Of a stretch of DNA of 64,000 nucleotides, positions 27,792 to 39,673 are shown in pieces. Both the position numbers and the translations under genes were made by a program. This DNA is from Chamaea fasciata (lineage: Eukaryota; Chordata; Aves; Passeriformes; Sylviidae). The notes under the pieces were generated by a model, which did not search any database, had not been told where the DNA came from, and saw only the letters and a program-made list of their open reading frames with translations. The stretch lies in NCBI GenBank assembly GCA_029207755.1, contig JARCOQ010000003.1:95992646-96056645 (forward strand). The letters are read 5' to 3'. The number at the start of each line of letters is the position of its first letter. Position 1 is the stretch's first letter.

Positions 27792-30700
27792 CAAGCTTCA
27801 GAGCCTGGGCTGAACTTCCCAGCTCCCATCTGCTGTGCACAGTGTGAAACGTCTCAGTGTGCAGGAGCCAGAACAGCCATGCATGCTGCAGAAATCCCAC
27901 TCATCTCGGTATATTTCCAGAGGCACAGCTTGTGCTGACCCCGGCAATGGAGGCAATTTGCATTCACACACCAGAATCAGAGGTTTAGCTGCTGCCTTCC
28001 TCTCCATTTCACCATTTGACCCATTGTTTTTCTCCAGCTCAGCTGACATAGACACTGCATTATGCTTCCAAAGGCAGAGAGTACATTAAGATTCAGGGGA
28101 TTCTCTACATCCTGTGCATTTTTCATTACATCTATTGATATTATGTATTAAAAGACTAATAATTTAGAGCCTCTAATATCAGGAAATTATGCTTCTAATG
28201 ATAAATGTTTGAGCTCAGGAGTCTGCAGCATAGCTTCCTTGTCTGTGTATACATTTCCTAAAAGCCCGGCTGAGTAGTGTGTTTGCCAGAGCAGCAACTG
28301 CTTGAGCCTACACCTTTGTCTCCTTGTGGTACTCCATGTTCATCACAGAAGGGCACTGACTGCTTAGAAAACAAACCAGGACAGTACAGGTATTTGAGTC
28401 AAAGCATGTGTCTGGTGATGGGAGCAGCTTCATTCAGTATGTAAGCAGTCTGTAAAAACGAAGTTTTTATCTGGATTTCCTCTGCTCTGCTAGATGCTCT
28501 GAATTTTGTATTACACAAAAACAGCTTAAATCCACTCTGCCAGTAGACAAAGAGGAGAAGGGTAATAAAAGCAGATGATTGATCTAAAGGGGCACTGTAT
28601 TAGTTCATGCTTCATGTATACAAGACAACGTATGACTGGGGCCTCGAGTTTATAACACAGAAACTTAAAACTTTAGGGCTGTCTGCCTTTTCACACTTTA
28701 AGACAAAATATGTTCATCTCACTCTGACCTGCCTTATTGTTTTGCTCCTAACTTGATTTCCTGAGTTTCTCCTCATGTTGCATAAAGGATTTTTTAAGGA
28801 GAGTGCCAGCACGAATCTTCAGCATCCGAATACTAAATCCCTTCTTCAAAGGGGTCATAAGAAAACATACTTATGTAAATGTATGTTTCAAAGGCCAGTG
28901 AAATATTAGGCAGACTAAAGAACCTTTATTTTTAACAGTGTTTCAGCCACACGTTTTGCCTTCACTGGCAAGTGCTGTGCTGCATAAAGTTTCATTACCA
29001 AACTCTTTTCGATAATCCATTTATTGGTCTGGATTTTTTTTCCTCTGTAGGCCTTTTTACTGTATACAAACATGATGATGTAAGGCTTGCCTTAGGGAAC
29101 TGAACTAATATCATTACTTTGCAATTTACACTTTTTATTAAGGACTTTTTTAAAAACTGCTGCTTAAAAAAGACCAGCTCTAATCCTTTCATTATTAAAG
29201 GACTCCTCATGTGAATATGTGCTCCCAGATATAAACTACTGATCCTCCAAAACCCTAAACATGTCATAAACATGCTTAATTTTATACACTTTGAGTGACT
29301 CCATTCAATTCACAGAGTAATAGGACTCACAAGTTGCAATTCAGCAGAGTACCCAGACATATGCCTAAAGCCACTTTTGTTCAGCAAAACCCTTCTGCAG
29401 GGGGATTTTCAGTAATATACTCAAGGATATATTTAATTTTAAACACATGATTAAGTGCTTTTCTGAACAGGGGCCACCATTTCTTGAATGAAGCATATCA
29501 ATAAGCTTGATGGTCTTAAGTAGGATGGTCTGTTACTTCATAGGAGATGCAGTCAAACATGTATTTCCAAATACATACAATGCAAAAATTAAATCAGTAG
29601 AGTAATCCACTGTTTTGCAAGATATTCAGAATCAGTATTGATTAAAACCAGTGTTCTAGATGGGAGATGCCCCTTTCTCATTAGAAATTTCTCGTTAGAA
29701 ATGACCTCCACACCAGTCTCAATATTCTATATCTTGCAACCTCAGTATGAGGACTTAATAATTTCATGTTAGCTGCAAAGCTTACATTATGCTTTTACCA
29801 CAAGAGGTTTACAGGCCACCCCAAACCCATGTTAAGAAACCTTTTCACTACAGTGTTATGAATTCTTTATTAATATTGCAGAGAGTTCTGAGATTTTCAT
29901 CTGGAAAGATGGACAGAAATGAGGGAATTATGAAGAAAAAAAGGCACAAAATTGATTAAATGGTCAAAAGACTAATAAGTGGAGAATGTTGAATATAGGC
30001 AACTCTGTTATTCAAATGACAAGAAGGTGAAGAATGTAAAAAACAAGGACAAAGAGAGACTCTTAATGCCTTACAAATTAGCAACATAATTAAAATAAGA
30101 TAAAATGGGAGAAAAACTTTCTGTAGTTTAGCTAGAAAGAAACATCCCTTACTGCTAAGACCTATTAATATCTTTTCCTGGAGAAAAGTGGCAGAAGCCC
30201 TAGCTCCAATTTAATACTAACTGGAGAAAAACGGAGAACACTCTGCAGAAGAGCAGCACTCCCCACGGTGGTGTGCTGGATGATGAAAGAGGTTCGCCTG
30301 ACACCCAGTGCTACAGCTTTAATGAATCTTCATTTTCTGAGCCTTCCCCCTTAAAAATGACAATATGCAAGTTATATAAAACATTACAGGCTCTCTTGAC
30401 TGCTCTAAACTATACTGATGTTCAGGCAGATGTTTTTCACCTGATCCAGATTTTTTTTTTTCTATATTTTTTCTCCTTCTGCAGCCTTGCTTTTCCTTGC
30501 AGGATGGTGAATGGGAGCCAGGAGTACACTTGTGAGAGAGCAGCTGTTTTGAACTGGAGCAGGCACACCTCTGCCAGGGTAATACAAAGAGCAGTTAGAG
30601 AGCCACTGACAGTTCAAAGTGTCTTGCTTTCATTATGCTGCACCTGCCATCAACCTCCGTACATCTGTTAAATTCCCTTCAGAGGAATGTTGTTTTTATG

Positions 30701-31107
30701 AGAAAAAATGAATAGCTCCCTTTTACTAGATGAAAATCCGTAGATGTATGAAGTTAAGACAATTATTAATATTAAACTAACATCTACCATTTAATAGCAG
30801 CTTCTCTTGAGACTAAAGCAGTGACATGAAATACTATTGTTGCAGAAAGAGAGACTTGCAGCTTACAATAAAAGCAATGCTCTGCTTGCGTGTGCAAAGC
30901 CACATGTGACAAACTGTGGCAGCTTTCATAGGTTTAACGAGTCTCTTTGGAGTTCCTCTCTCTGGTTAGTCACAGGCAAAGCAAGGGAAAAGCTGCATGC
31001 AAATACATACCTCGTGTGAGTAGCTGCACACCGAACAGCAGAAAGCATAATGAGCAAAGAGGTGGGTTTTCCTGTGATCTCTTTTCATTGCTTCATAGAT
31101 GACTGGG

Positions 31108-31275
31108 AAAAAAAAGCAAACAAAAAAACCCCAAACGAAACCAAACCAAATCAAACCAAACCAAACCAACAAACAAAACCCCCCCAAACCCCTAAAAACA
31201 AACAAACAAACGAACAAACAAAAACAACAACAACAAAAAAATACCAAAACCAAAAACCAGGCCAGAAAACAAAAA
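31108..31275. repeat. A-rich (CAAAC)n low-complexity tract
   Basis: About 165 bp almost devoid of G on the plus strand, made of AAACC, AAAC and AAC units with a C run. The open frames across it (Lys/Asn/Thr-rich on plus, Phe/Val/Cys-rich on minus) are by-products of the repeat. Confidence 0.9.
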
Positions 31276-31718
31276 ATAGTCCTAACCTTTTTGGTTGTAC
31301 CCAAACTCCAGAGTGTAGGGTGTGGTACACAATGGCATGAGTCAAACTCTGCTTTTTATCCCTGGTCACTACTAAGTTAAGAACAAGCGTTACCAATTTG
31401 GTCTTGCAATACAGGAAGTAAAATAAGAATTTAGTGTACCTCTAAAACTTCCTGCTGTATGTTTGCTTCTCAAAACTCATCCCCTGACAGCACTGCAATA
31501 TTGACAGCAAGAGGACATGGCAGTGTTCTCTTTTCCATCAGGGCTGTAAAGAAACTGACTTAGCTGTTCCCTACGATGTTTATCTTTGCAGCATTGACTA
31601 GAAATGTTGTGTCTGAAGTTCACTGGCTGTTTTGCTTCTAAAGATATACCAAATGGTAGGGAGGCATGGCATTGTGTTGGGGTATAATGGGGGATTTCAT
31701 ATCCATGAGAAATAATAG

Positions 31719-32185
31719 TCACAGAATCATAAAATCTTAGAATGGTTTGGATTGAAAGAGATCTTACAGATAATCTTATTCTACCTCCTGCCATGGTCAG
31801 GCAACCTTCCACTAGACCAAATTGCTCAAAGTCCCATCCATCCTGGTCTTGAACTCCTCCAGGGATGAGGCATCCATAACTTCCCTGGGCAAATTGTTCA
31901 GTGCCTTACCACACAGTAAAGAATTTCCTCCTAACATCTAATCTCAGTCTCTCCTCTTACAGTTTAAAACCAGCCCACCTTGTTGTATCACTGTCTCCTG
32001 GAGTAAAATGTCCCTCTCCTTCTTTCTTTCCTTTTTTCAGTACCCTTTAGGTACTGGAAGGTCACAATTAGCTCTCCCCAGAGCCTTCTCTGCTCCAGGA
32101 TCAAGAATTCTAACTCTCTCAGCCTGTTTTCATAGGAAAGGTGCAAACAGCCCTGATCCTCTTCATGGCCCTCACAGTACACTGA
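31719..32185 (-). mobile_element. CR1 LINE 3' fragment (~465 bp)
   Basis: Read on plus, this is the reverse complement of a CR1 3' end: TCACAGAATCATAAAATC at the low-coordinate end, then CTTGAACTCCTCCAGGGATG, TTCCCTGGGCAAATTGTTC, AGCTCTCCCCAGAGCCTTCTCTGC and CTCTTCATGGCCCTC. It covers the C-terminal remnant and 3' untranslated region only. It is diverged, with no intact coding frame, and 5'-truncated as is usual for CR1. Confidence 0.88.
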
Positions 32186-35100
32186 TATCACGCTTTAGCT
32201 TCTGTGACTTTCTTAAAACCCTGAAAGTTGCCAGCTAAAGCATGTCAGAGTAACAGTTAGCAAAGCTTTCTTCATGGTTTTTGGTTTTTATATTACCAAG
32301 GTAGAGATTCTGAGTTCATGTTTGGAAAAGATAATTACTCTCTCTTATGCTCTCATTATGCAGTTCTGCACTGTGTGGGTAGCAATGTGGACTCTACTGA
32401 AGTTTAAGTCCCAGGGATATCAGTCATCTTTACAGGTCACTTATCAATGAAACCGTTATAGTTTCTCCTATGATCAACTCAAAGTGATGATCAAAACCAC
32501 AAAGTTAAAATCTAAAAAATCTTGCATGACAGAATGATCTCCTTCAAGAAGTGGCTTGCTCATCAATTACCACCTTATGGGTGCTACCTAAAAAAATAAC
32601 TGTTGTTATTTGTCATCAGCAGCTATCTTTGGTTAAGGAGTTATTTCTCAAAATGAAATTGCCTCAAATTTCCTATTTACTACACTTCTTGTTCAGTTTC
32701 AGCCTTATTATCTCCTCTTTCCTTTCAAAGATCTTTGAATAATTTCTTTCTCCAATGCTGTCCTGTTTTCCAAACCATGAGGAAGGGATACCATTCTTGT
32801 TCACAACTGTGTCAATAAAGTGTGCTGGACTTACTTACTAAAATAGGTTCAATAAAATAATTACAAATGGCACCAGAATACTGAATTCTCATTGAAAGCT
32901 TTTCTCCTGTGTGGTAAAGTGAAGTCCCAACTTGTCTGTGAGACCAGTAACTACATATTCATAGCAGCCTGCTCATAGGAAATCTATAAAGGATCTATCA
33001 CCTCCAATGTTTCAAATTAAGACAGGTTTAGCAGCATAGACACCTGCATCCATAAAACTCTGAACAGTTTTGGATCTGCCCAGTTCTTCATTTTCTCTAT
33101 GGAGATGGTTAAAGACCACTGTTAAAACTAGAACATAAGCATCTCCAAGCCCAACAGTAGGACAGTAGGAAACTCCCAGAAGCCAAGAGATCTCCCACAG
33201 CTCCACAATGCAACAAGAACTTGAGAGAAAATCTGAATTTTTCTTAAAATTTTCAGTGAAGCACCTAATTTGCTTTGTTTTGTTTTGTTAACAAGACATA
33301 ATTTTCAGGTCATTAGTACATTCCTTAAAGATGTTGTAAGTAAATGTCACTGAGAAAGTATCTTTACTGTTCCCTTCATAAGGGAACAACCTTTTGATAA
33401 CAGTCCAGCAAGTGTGTCTTTCTATGCACTGGTCATCCTACCACCTCAAAAGACGTTAACTATCGATGAATCTCCACTGAAAAGGACAGAAGAAAAGAAC
33501 ATTATTAAGCTCCCTCGAGACTAATAAAATAAATTTTCCATCAGTTAGAAGAGACTGACCAAATTATTTTTCTTGCCCATCATCCATAAAAAGGAAGCAG
33601 AAAAAATGACAACTTGCATGAGAAATAGTGTGGGGAAGGTCTGCTCATTAAACCCCAGACACAGGAGAATTTTGACTACAGCCTAAAGAGGCACCAGAAC
33701 TTAACCTTACAGAAAACCACCTGCAAACCACAGAACTGTTTGCTTAACTTTGTGGTTGATTCTTCAGGTGCTTTATTTGCAGGTTATTCATGAATCATCA
33801 GCTAATTTTCAATATCCAGTGTTCAAAATCAGTAAGTTTTTTCCCCAGCTACCTCCATTTTTGTGACTTTTTTTTTTTTTCTGAGATACCTGTAGTATGC
33901 CAACTTCCTTGAATCTTATTTTAAGGCACCTCTACCTATTCAATATTATGAGGCATTGCTCACAGACATAAAGTGGACTCCAGACTTCAAATGTCCTGGA
34001 TTACCCTTGAGCAATTATGGTCACCAATTGCTTTAAGATTCGTAGTGGTATGGGGGAAACAGCTTTTAAAACAACTGCAGGAGTTCACTTAGAGTGGTAC
34101 TGCTATCAGTGCCCAGAAATCTCAGTCCTTCCAAGTGTAACCTCAAAGAGAACAGATAGGCTCAAGAGCTGACCAAATACCAGCATCTTTTTATCATAAG
34201 TTATTGACTATTGAACCAGAAATGCTACCACATTCAGTGGTTCCTCTTACCACTGACCTGCTTTCCTTGGTAGTAAAGGGTAACTATAACTGTCTTTTCA
34301 CTACAGGGTGAAAAAATCACATTGTTATGAGATTCTGTAAAAGCATGCAAGAAGCTACAGTGAAAAAAGGGTGCTAGCAATCCAATTAAGTGTGTCATCA
34401 TAGCATAGGAAGTTTTAAATAAACATTGCTGCAAGGTAATCTAGTAGAATCTAGCATCACTAGGATCCTTGAAAATAAAACGTTCATGGATTTTTCACAC
34501 TGCAAACAAATAAACACCTACTCATTAAATCAAATTCTTAAATGATAAATTCTTTTGTGGGTAAACTGAAGAGAAAATATAGATGACTGTTTTGTTTCAT
34601 GTTTAGCTCCTAATTTCTAGCCCTCTAATTAAGACTTATTCTGGTCTTGCCAACTTGGACAAAGAGCTGCAGCTTTTTAAAATGGAGATCAAAGCTTGAT
34701 GGTGGAATTACTAAATAGCCTACAGTTGTCACCTTTAGAAAGGTGAGCCAAAGGACATGTGTCTGAGGAGGCAAGCTTTCTGCTCTGAGTAGCATGGCTG
34801 CAGGGAAAAAATGGAGAATGGGTTGCAATAGCAGCCTTGCTTCATTTTAAAAGTGGGACCAGTGACATTTCTGGTTAGTGGCAGTTCACTCCTATCTTCA
34901 TGAGGCGATACTTTGGCTAGACTGCAGTGCACTTTGTGATCTAACAATGAATACTTAAACAGAAAATATGCCCCTGTAATAAGCCCCCACAGTAAAAAAA
35001 TTAATATTAATGCAGTGAAAAATTTGTTCTTCCTTTTGAACCCAGTGAGGACTGCAAAGACAGTGATTATTAAAGAATTCAGCTGGTTTCAAAATTGACC

Positions 35101-35825
35101 TTAACCTGGAAAAAGCTAAGCAGAAGCAGAGGGAAAACTGATTAAAAATTCAATGCAGCATTTCATGGCCTTGGTAACCTGGGAGTGGGGTACTCAAGAG
35201 CTACTGACAGCTTGCATTTCAAAGCTGATTTGTAAAGTTGCCAACAGGTCAGTAATCAGTAACTTTACAGAGCATGCAGCTGACACAGAAAGCCAAAAAG
35301 GAACAACAAAAGACATAATTGGATCTTAGGACCCAAAAGATGCCATGAATGCATTCATTTTTGGCACTACGTATGCTGCATGTTGCTACAAGATATGGTT
35401 ATAATGAAGGCGATTTGCATATTTTTCATGAAGTTTGGATGCACTGAATTATAAAAATAACTCCCTAACATGAAACTATTTCACTGGTGCTTGGAAATCT
35501 TATTTGAAACGTTGACAGAACCACAGAAGTATTTAGTGATGAAAACAAAAAGGAAAAAAAAGTTTGTTAGGTCATCACAAGCATCTGCCTTCAAATGCTG
35601 AATTATTTTCTTGCGCTTTTTAAAAAGTTATTCATATTTACCAAAGGAAAGAAACAATAAAGGAAGCCACCAAAGGACGTTCGAGGAAGTAACTACAGAC
35701 TACTTAAAATTTCACAGCACTTAAATCATTGGACTCCAATGGGAAAGTTCTTACCCAGCTACTGCTGATTTTGGAGAGCTACAGGGTCTTAAAAGGTCTA
35801 TTCATATTGTTTAAGCACCTACTGG
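32186..35825. other. AT-rich non-coding stretch
   Basis: No gene is recognised. An ATTTGCAT octamer (35413-35420) in an AT-rich block is a possible POU-factor site, but a single octamer is weak evidence. Confidence 0.55.
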
Positions 35826-35852
35826 TTAAAATTCCTTCCCTTTAATACCCCC

Positions 35853-36527
35853 TTGTCCTTCTTCTCCCTGCCTGTTATCAACCCTGAGGACTGGATATCG
35901 TATTCTGTATGCAGAGGTTTCCAGGTGGATGACCACATGCAAAGGAGTGTGCCCTGTCATAAGTTCTGGTCTGCCCTCCTGTGCCTTTATCCAGTGTTTT
36001 TGTTCAGCATGGGAACTGCAAGCTCTACCATCTTCTTGCTTTGGGTGGTACCATCCCAGATTTCCAGACACAAAGCTCCTGGGAACACTAGCAAACAGCC
36101 ACAGCTGTCAGAGACACAGACAGGACAGGTAGGCATGAGACAGGGGCTGTTGGAGTGGGTAGAGCCGGCAGTGGCTAACGTTGCCCTGTCCCAGTCCTCT
36201 GTCACAGCAGACAGTGTACAAATGGCAGTTGGGCTCACACAAGGCTTGTGGCTTCTCACCTCCTTCTCCCTCACAGGGCAGGTGGCTGGGGCCATTAGTT
36301 TCCTGCTGATGTGTAGGGATGAACCTGTGGGTGAGAACCACGTGGGTCTGCCCCGTGGTCTGTTTTTCAGTGCGCTGGGCTTTGACAGCCCTCAGCCTCA
36401 GCACAACTGGGGTCTGCACAGCCGGAGGGGAATTCCACTGTTTATGTGTGACTTGGGTTGCCAACGTCACACCCAGCCTTGCAGTCCTATCAGCTGCAAG
36501 TCAGTCCCTGTGGACACCTCTAACTAA
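35853..36527 (+). CDS. Unrecognised 224-codon open frame (doubtful)
   Basis: This is the longest ATG-to-stop frame in the window, in a GC-raised block that ends about 80 bp before a solo LTR. The conceptual protein has no signal peptide, domain or repeat that I recognise, and is rich in Ser, Leu, Gln and Val. Frames of 81, 102 and 120 codons are open on the opposite strand across the same bases, so stop-codon scarcity is regional, not specific to this frame. No TATA box, Kozak context or poly(A) signal is obviously tied to it. It may be a chance ORF in an old unclassified repeat, a lncRNA exon, or ERV-derived debris. Confidence 0.15.
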   Translation: MSFFSLPVINPEDWISYSVCRGFQVDDHMQRSVPCHKFWSALLCLYPVFLFSMGTASSTIFLLWVVPSQISRHKAPGNTSKQPQLSETQTGQVGMRQGLLEWVEPAVANVALSQSSVTADSVQMAVGLTQGLWLLTSFSLTGQVAGAISFLLMCRDEPVGENHVGLPRGLFFSALGFDSPQPQHNWGLHSRRGIPLFMCDLGCQRHTQPCSPISCKSVPVDTSN

Positions 36528-36599
36528 CCCAGGGACAAAAGATATGCCTTGAGAAGACAAAACATGGAGAAGCATTTGCAGCACACCAGATACACACAA

Positions 36600-36604
36600 G
36601 TGGG
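36600..36604. repeat. 5' target-site duplication, GTGGG
   Basis: GTGGG immediately precedes the LTR start and recurs exactly after its end (37061-37065). Confidence 0.85.
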
Positions 36605-36792
36605 TGTCCTGGGTTGAAGTATATTCTATCACCATCTTCATGAACTGTGGAAACCAGGTGAGGCAGTGCTCCCTGCCTCCCCCACTCTGGACTATCTCCT
36701 GTTAATGGGCCCATCAGCACCTTTGCCACATGACTCACCATCCCATTGTGAGATGCTCCGCCCAGAGGGAGGAACCAAGCATTCCAGCCTGG

Positions 36793-36798
36793 ATATAA
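36793..36798 (+). promoter_or_regulatory. TATA-like box in solo LTR
   Basis: ATATAA within GGATATAAGC lies about 190 bp into the LTR and 210 bp upstream of the ATTAAA, a spacing consistent with a U3 promoter and an R-region poly(A) signal. Activity is not shown by sequence. Confidence 0.45.
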
Positions 36799-37003
36799 GC
36801 TGAGACTCTGAACACCAGGGGAGCGCTAACCCACTGGATTCCCAGAGGACCTGAGCTACCAGACCTTTGTACAGGATCACTGCTTCAGGAAGACCACCTC
36901 ATCTGGACTGCTTCCATCACTACGCTCAGGTTGTATTCTGACTCTGTCAGTGGTCTTTTGTATTATTGCATCTATTTTATTTTACTTTCTTTCCTTTTTT
37001 CCT

Positions 37004-37009
37004 ATTAAA
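37004..37009 (+). terminator. LTR poly(A) signal variant ATTAAA
   Basis: ATTAAA in CCTATTAAACTG, about 50 bp from the LTR 3' end. The placement fits an LTR polyadenylation signal. Confidence 0.5.
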
Positions 37010-37060
37010 CTGTATCTCTGACTTGGAGCCTCTCATTTGTTTGGCTTTCAAACCACTACA

Positions 37061-37065
37061 GTGGG
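37061..37065. repeat. 3' target-site duplication, GTGGG
   Basis: Exact match to 36600-36604. The longer motif ACAGTGGGTCAC spanning the junction recurs 22 bp downstream, a later local duplication. Confidence 0.85.
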
Positions 37066-38250
37066 TCACACTAAAATACAGTGGGTCACTGTATTTCTAT
37101 GACATTTATGACAGAGTTGAAGCTTAAAAGTTTTCTGTTGTCATGGCTGTAGCACTCTAGGCAAATCTTTCCATTCTTTTCCATTGAAATTCTTTTTACT
37201 CTTGTGCTTGGTCTTTCTGACAATCCATTTGTGACCATCTACTTCTCTGTCTATATGTATAGCCATCATGTATTTCTGCTAGAATGTTAGAACTGTATAT
37301 TTGCTGTATTCACATAAAAGAAAAAAAATGTATAAAAAATAACGCAGAAACATATTCTTCTGTTAAGTTATCATTACTTTGCTCTTTTCGATACACTAAT
37401 GATAAATATAGGCCAGTTTGAGGACTAAGTAATTTACTTTTGGGGATTTTTAAAAGCTCCTATTTCCCACAAGTTCCCTGAAGGAATCAAACTGTGAGTG
37501 TCAACATTTGAATATGTAATAAATCCAAGGATTTGTGGATCCTCATTTGTTAGAATAGCAGACTTCTTTACGGTGGCTTCAGGCCAAGTAATGGTCAGCT
37601 TTAAGTTTCAACTCTTGAAGGAGTTTTCATTCATGCTTCGAGGAAAAAAAAATCTTAAGTCAGTTTGTTGTTATTGGATAAAATGTGCTTCTGCCTTTTT
37701 AATTAAAAGATGTAAATGCCAACAGGCAACAACATGAATGAAGCAATGTGTTTTCTGGATATCCACCTTGGATGCATCCTCTGCTTGTTTGCTCTGCCAG
37801 AGATGTTGCAACAGAGATGTAAGGCTTGTAAAAGGTGCCTAATAAGATCACCCTTGGTGAGATGAACACAGGTTTCCTCTTCACTTTTCTTTAAGTGTTA
37901 GCACAGCAGAAGGAACAGGAAAGAAATGGCAAGCCAAGGAATGGCAAGGCATTAGAGGGAGTCTACATAGTCTTCCATGGTTGTTGCAAAGTGAGTGCTG
38001 ATGCCTCAAGCTTTAGCTTTCATATTTTCGGATCCTTGCTGGCCTAGGGGTGTAGTTCTGAGCCTCAAATTGAGTGCTAGTAAGCTCTCTTCACAGAGTA
38101 GGTAGACAAAACAAAACCTTTTCCTGCTGAGGACTAAGGAAAACTTTCATTCCAACAGCATAAACAGTGGTGGACTGAAGAGAGAAAACAAGGATGAGAC
38201 CTCACAATCTGAAGCTGTAATTAAACCCCAATATGCAAATGGACCAAAAC

Positions 38251-38260
38251 TTATAAAAAT
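38251..38260 (+). promoter_or_regulatory. TATA box of LTR at 38.0 kb
   Basis: TTATAAAAAT lies 252 bp into the element and 118 bp before AATAAA, as in a compact LTR promoter. Confidence 0.5.
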
Positions 38261-38367
38261 GTAAGATCTCGTGACGGGTCACCCATTTTGTGACCATTCT
38301 TAGTCCACCCTTGGTGTAGCCCTGGTCAGGCTCTTGTCCTGCCCAAGGTGGGTCCTGGAGTCCTTCC

Positions 38368-38373
38368 AATAAA
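38368..38373 (+). terminator. LTR poly(A) signal AATAAA
   Basis: AATAAA in CCAATAAATACC, about 60 bp from the LTR 3' end. This is a typical position for LTR polyadenylation. Confidence 0.55.
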
Positions 38374-39043
38374 TACCTACTTTATACTCTAGCTCTGTCC
38401 AGTCTCTGTTTCAGGTCAACTTTCCCAAGGCATCAGTGTGTATCAGGGCTTGATGTGATTCTAGCAACATGAAGTGTCACAAAATGAATATAAGTAATAC
38501 AGCTCTGTCATTACAATGCCAGACTCACTCTTCTGTCCCCACCAACTTGTTCTGAATGCAAATTTATTCATACCGAGCTCTTGTGAAGCAGGAATGTGAT
38601 TTATTTTTGAATATGCAAGTGCCAAACTTTAGAGATGGAAGAGATATTTCACAAAATATGGTCAGCGGATATAGCTATAGTTAGTGAGAGAAAATAAGAA
38701 ACCAAAATAATTTTTTATTGGTGAAATCTTCCTATCTATCAGTAGGAACCTTGTACTTCCGTAAGACACATCCATAGGACTAGGCATTGAAAATATTGCT
38801 ATTTCAGGGCTAATGAAACTGGTGCATACAACGAGTTAAAGGCACTTAAATCCTTTCAAGCCTGGTTTTAATTGAACTGAACATAGAATCAGTTTGGATC
38901 TAGGGAAAATAATTTCTCACTCTAAATACACAGAATCTCACACAGAATCACTAGGTTGGAAGAGACCTTCAAGATCCTTGAGTCCTACCCATGCCCCAAC
39001 ACCTCAACAAAACCACAGCATTGAGTGCCACATCCAATCTTTT

Positions 39044-39561
39044 TTAAAGCACATCCAGGGATGGTGACTCCACTACCTCCCTGGGCAGACCATCCCAGTA
39101 CTTTATCACCCTTTCTGTAAAAAACTTTTTCCTTATATCCAACCTATATTTCCCTTGGTGCAACTTGAGGCTCTGCTCTCGTTCTGTCAGCTGCTGCCTG
39201 GAGAAAGAGACCAACCCCCACCTGACTACAACCACCCTTCAGGAAGTTGTAGAGAGGGATAAGGTTACCTCTGAGTATTTTTTCTCCAGGCTAAACAGCC
39301 CCAACTCCCTCAGACGTTCCTCACAGGGTTTGTGCTCCAAGCCTCTCACCAGCCTTGTTGCCTCCTCTGGATGCGTTCAAGTGTCTCAATGTCCTTCCTA
39401 AACTGGGGGGCCCAGAACTGGACACAGCGCTCAAGGTGTGGCCTCACCAGTGCTGAGTACAGGGGAAGAATGACCTCCCTGCTCCTGTTGGCCACACTAT
39501 TCCTGCTCCAGGCCAGAATGCCACTGGCCTTCTTGGACATCAGAGCACACTGCTGGCTCAT
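39044..39561 (-). pseudogene. CR1 ORF2 C-terminal region fragments
   Basis: Two short frames match the conserved region after the RT. One contains [18 protein letters not shown] sequence ([20 protein letters not shown]) and ETLERIQRR (39561-39346). The other contains [52 protein letters not shown] text, here split into recognisable blocks [16 protein letters not shown] and [17 protein letters not shown] (39235-39044). They are in different frames, and there is no intact C-terminus. Confidence 0.85.
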
Positions 39562-39673
39562 GTTCAGCTGCTGTCACCAGTACCCCCAGGTCCTTTTCTG
39601 CCTGAGCACTGTCCAGCCACACCGTCCCCACCCTATAACATTGCAGGGGGTTATTGTGGCCAAAGTGCAGGAC

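Larger units (their letters stand above)
24016..31107. other. Non-coding stretch with simple repeats
   Basis: No gene is recognised. The frames of 100-132 codons near 24.8-25.2, 27.4-28.1 and 30.3-30.7 kb lack motifs and overlap frames on other strands or simple repeats. Confidence 0.55.
36605..37060 (+). mobile_element. Solo LTR of an avian ERV, 456 bp, 5-bp target duplication
   Basis: It begins TGTCCTGGGTTGA and ends ACCACTACA (TG...CA termini), flanked by exact GTGGG duplications. Internally there is a TATA-like GGATATAAGC (around 36793), a T-rich stretch and CCTATTAAACTG near the 3' end, the same ATTAAA context seen in the LTRs at 9.5 and 43.9 kb, so the families are probably related. 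A 5-bp duplication is usual for class III (ERVL-like) and some class I elements. No internal retroviral region remains, so this is the product of LTR-LTR recombination. The intact duplication suggests a moderately recent insertion. Confidence 0.88.
37999..38435 (+). mobile_element. Probable solo LTR, 437 bp, with 8-bp inverted ends
   Basis: The ends are TGATGCCT and AGGCATCA, an exact 8-bp inverted repeat with the TG...CA rule. Inside are a TATA-like TTATAAAAAT (38251-38260) and AATAAA (38368-38373) 118 bp later, the spacing of U3 promoter to poly(A) signal. Flanks GTGC and GTGT could be a degraded 4-bp target duplication, which would suit a class I (gammaretrovirus-like) element. No internal genes adjoin it. 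I recognise the layout, not the exact family. Confidence 0.65.

Noticed and set aside
27441..28089. Cluster of overlapping 69-117-codon frames on both strands
   Set aside because: They cross a T/G-rich repeat and overlap in antisense, with no domain on any strand.
30273..30671. 132-codon plus frame
   Set aside because: No motif, a run of Phe/Leu from a T-rich tract, and no supporting signals.
30966..31396. Lys/Asn-rich plus frames and Phe/Val/Cys-rich minus frames
   Set aside because: They are direct translations of the A-rich (CAAAC)n low-complexity tract.
36605..38435. The two LTRs as a pair bounding one provirus
   Set aside because: Their sequences, termini and flanking duplications differ, and no gag-pol-like sequence lies between them. 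They are separate solo LTRs.
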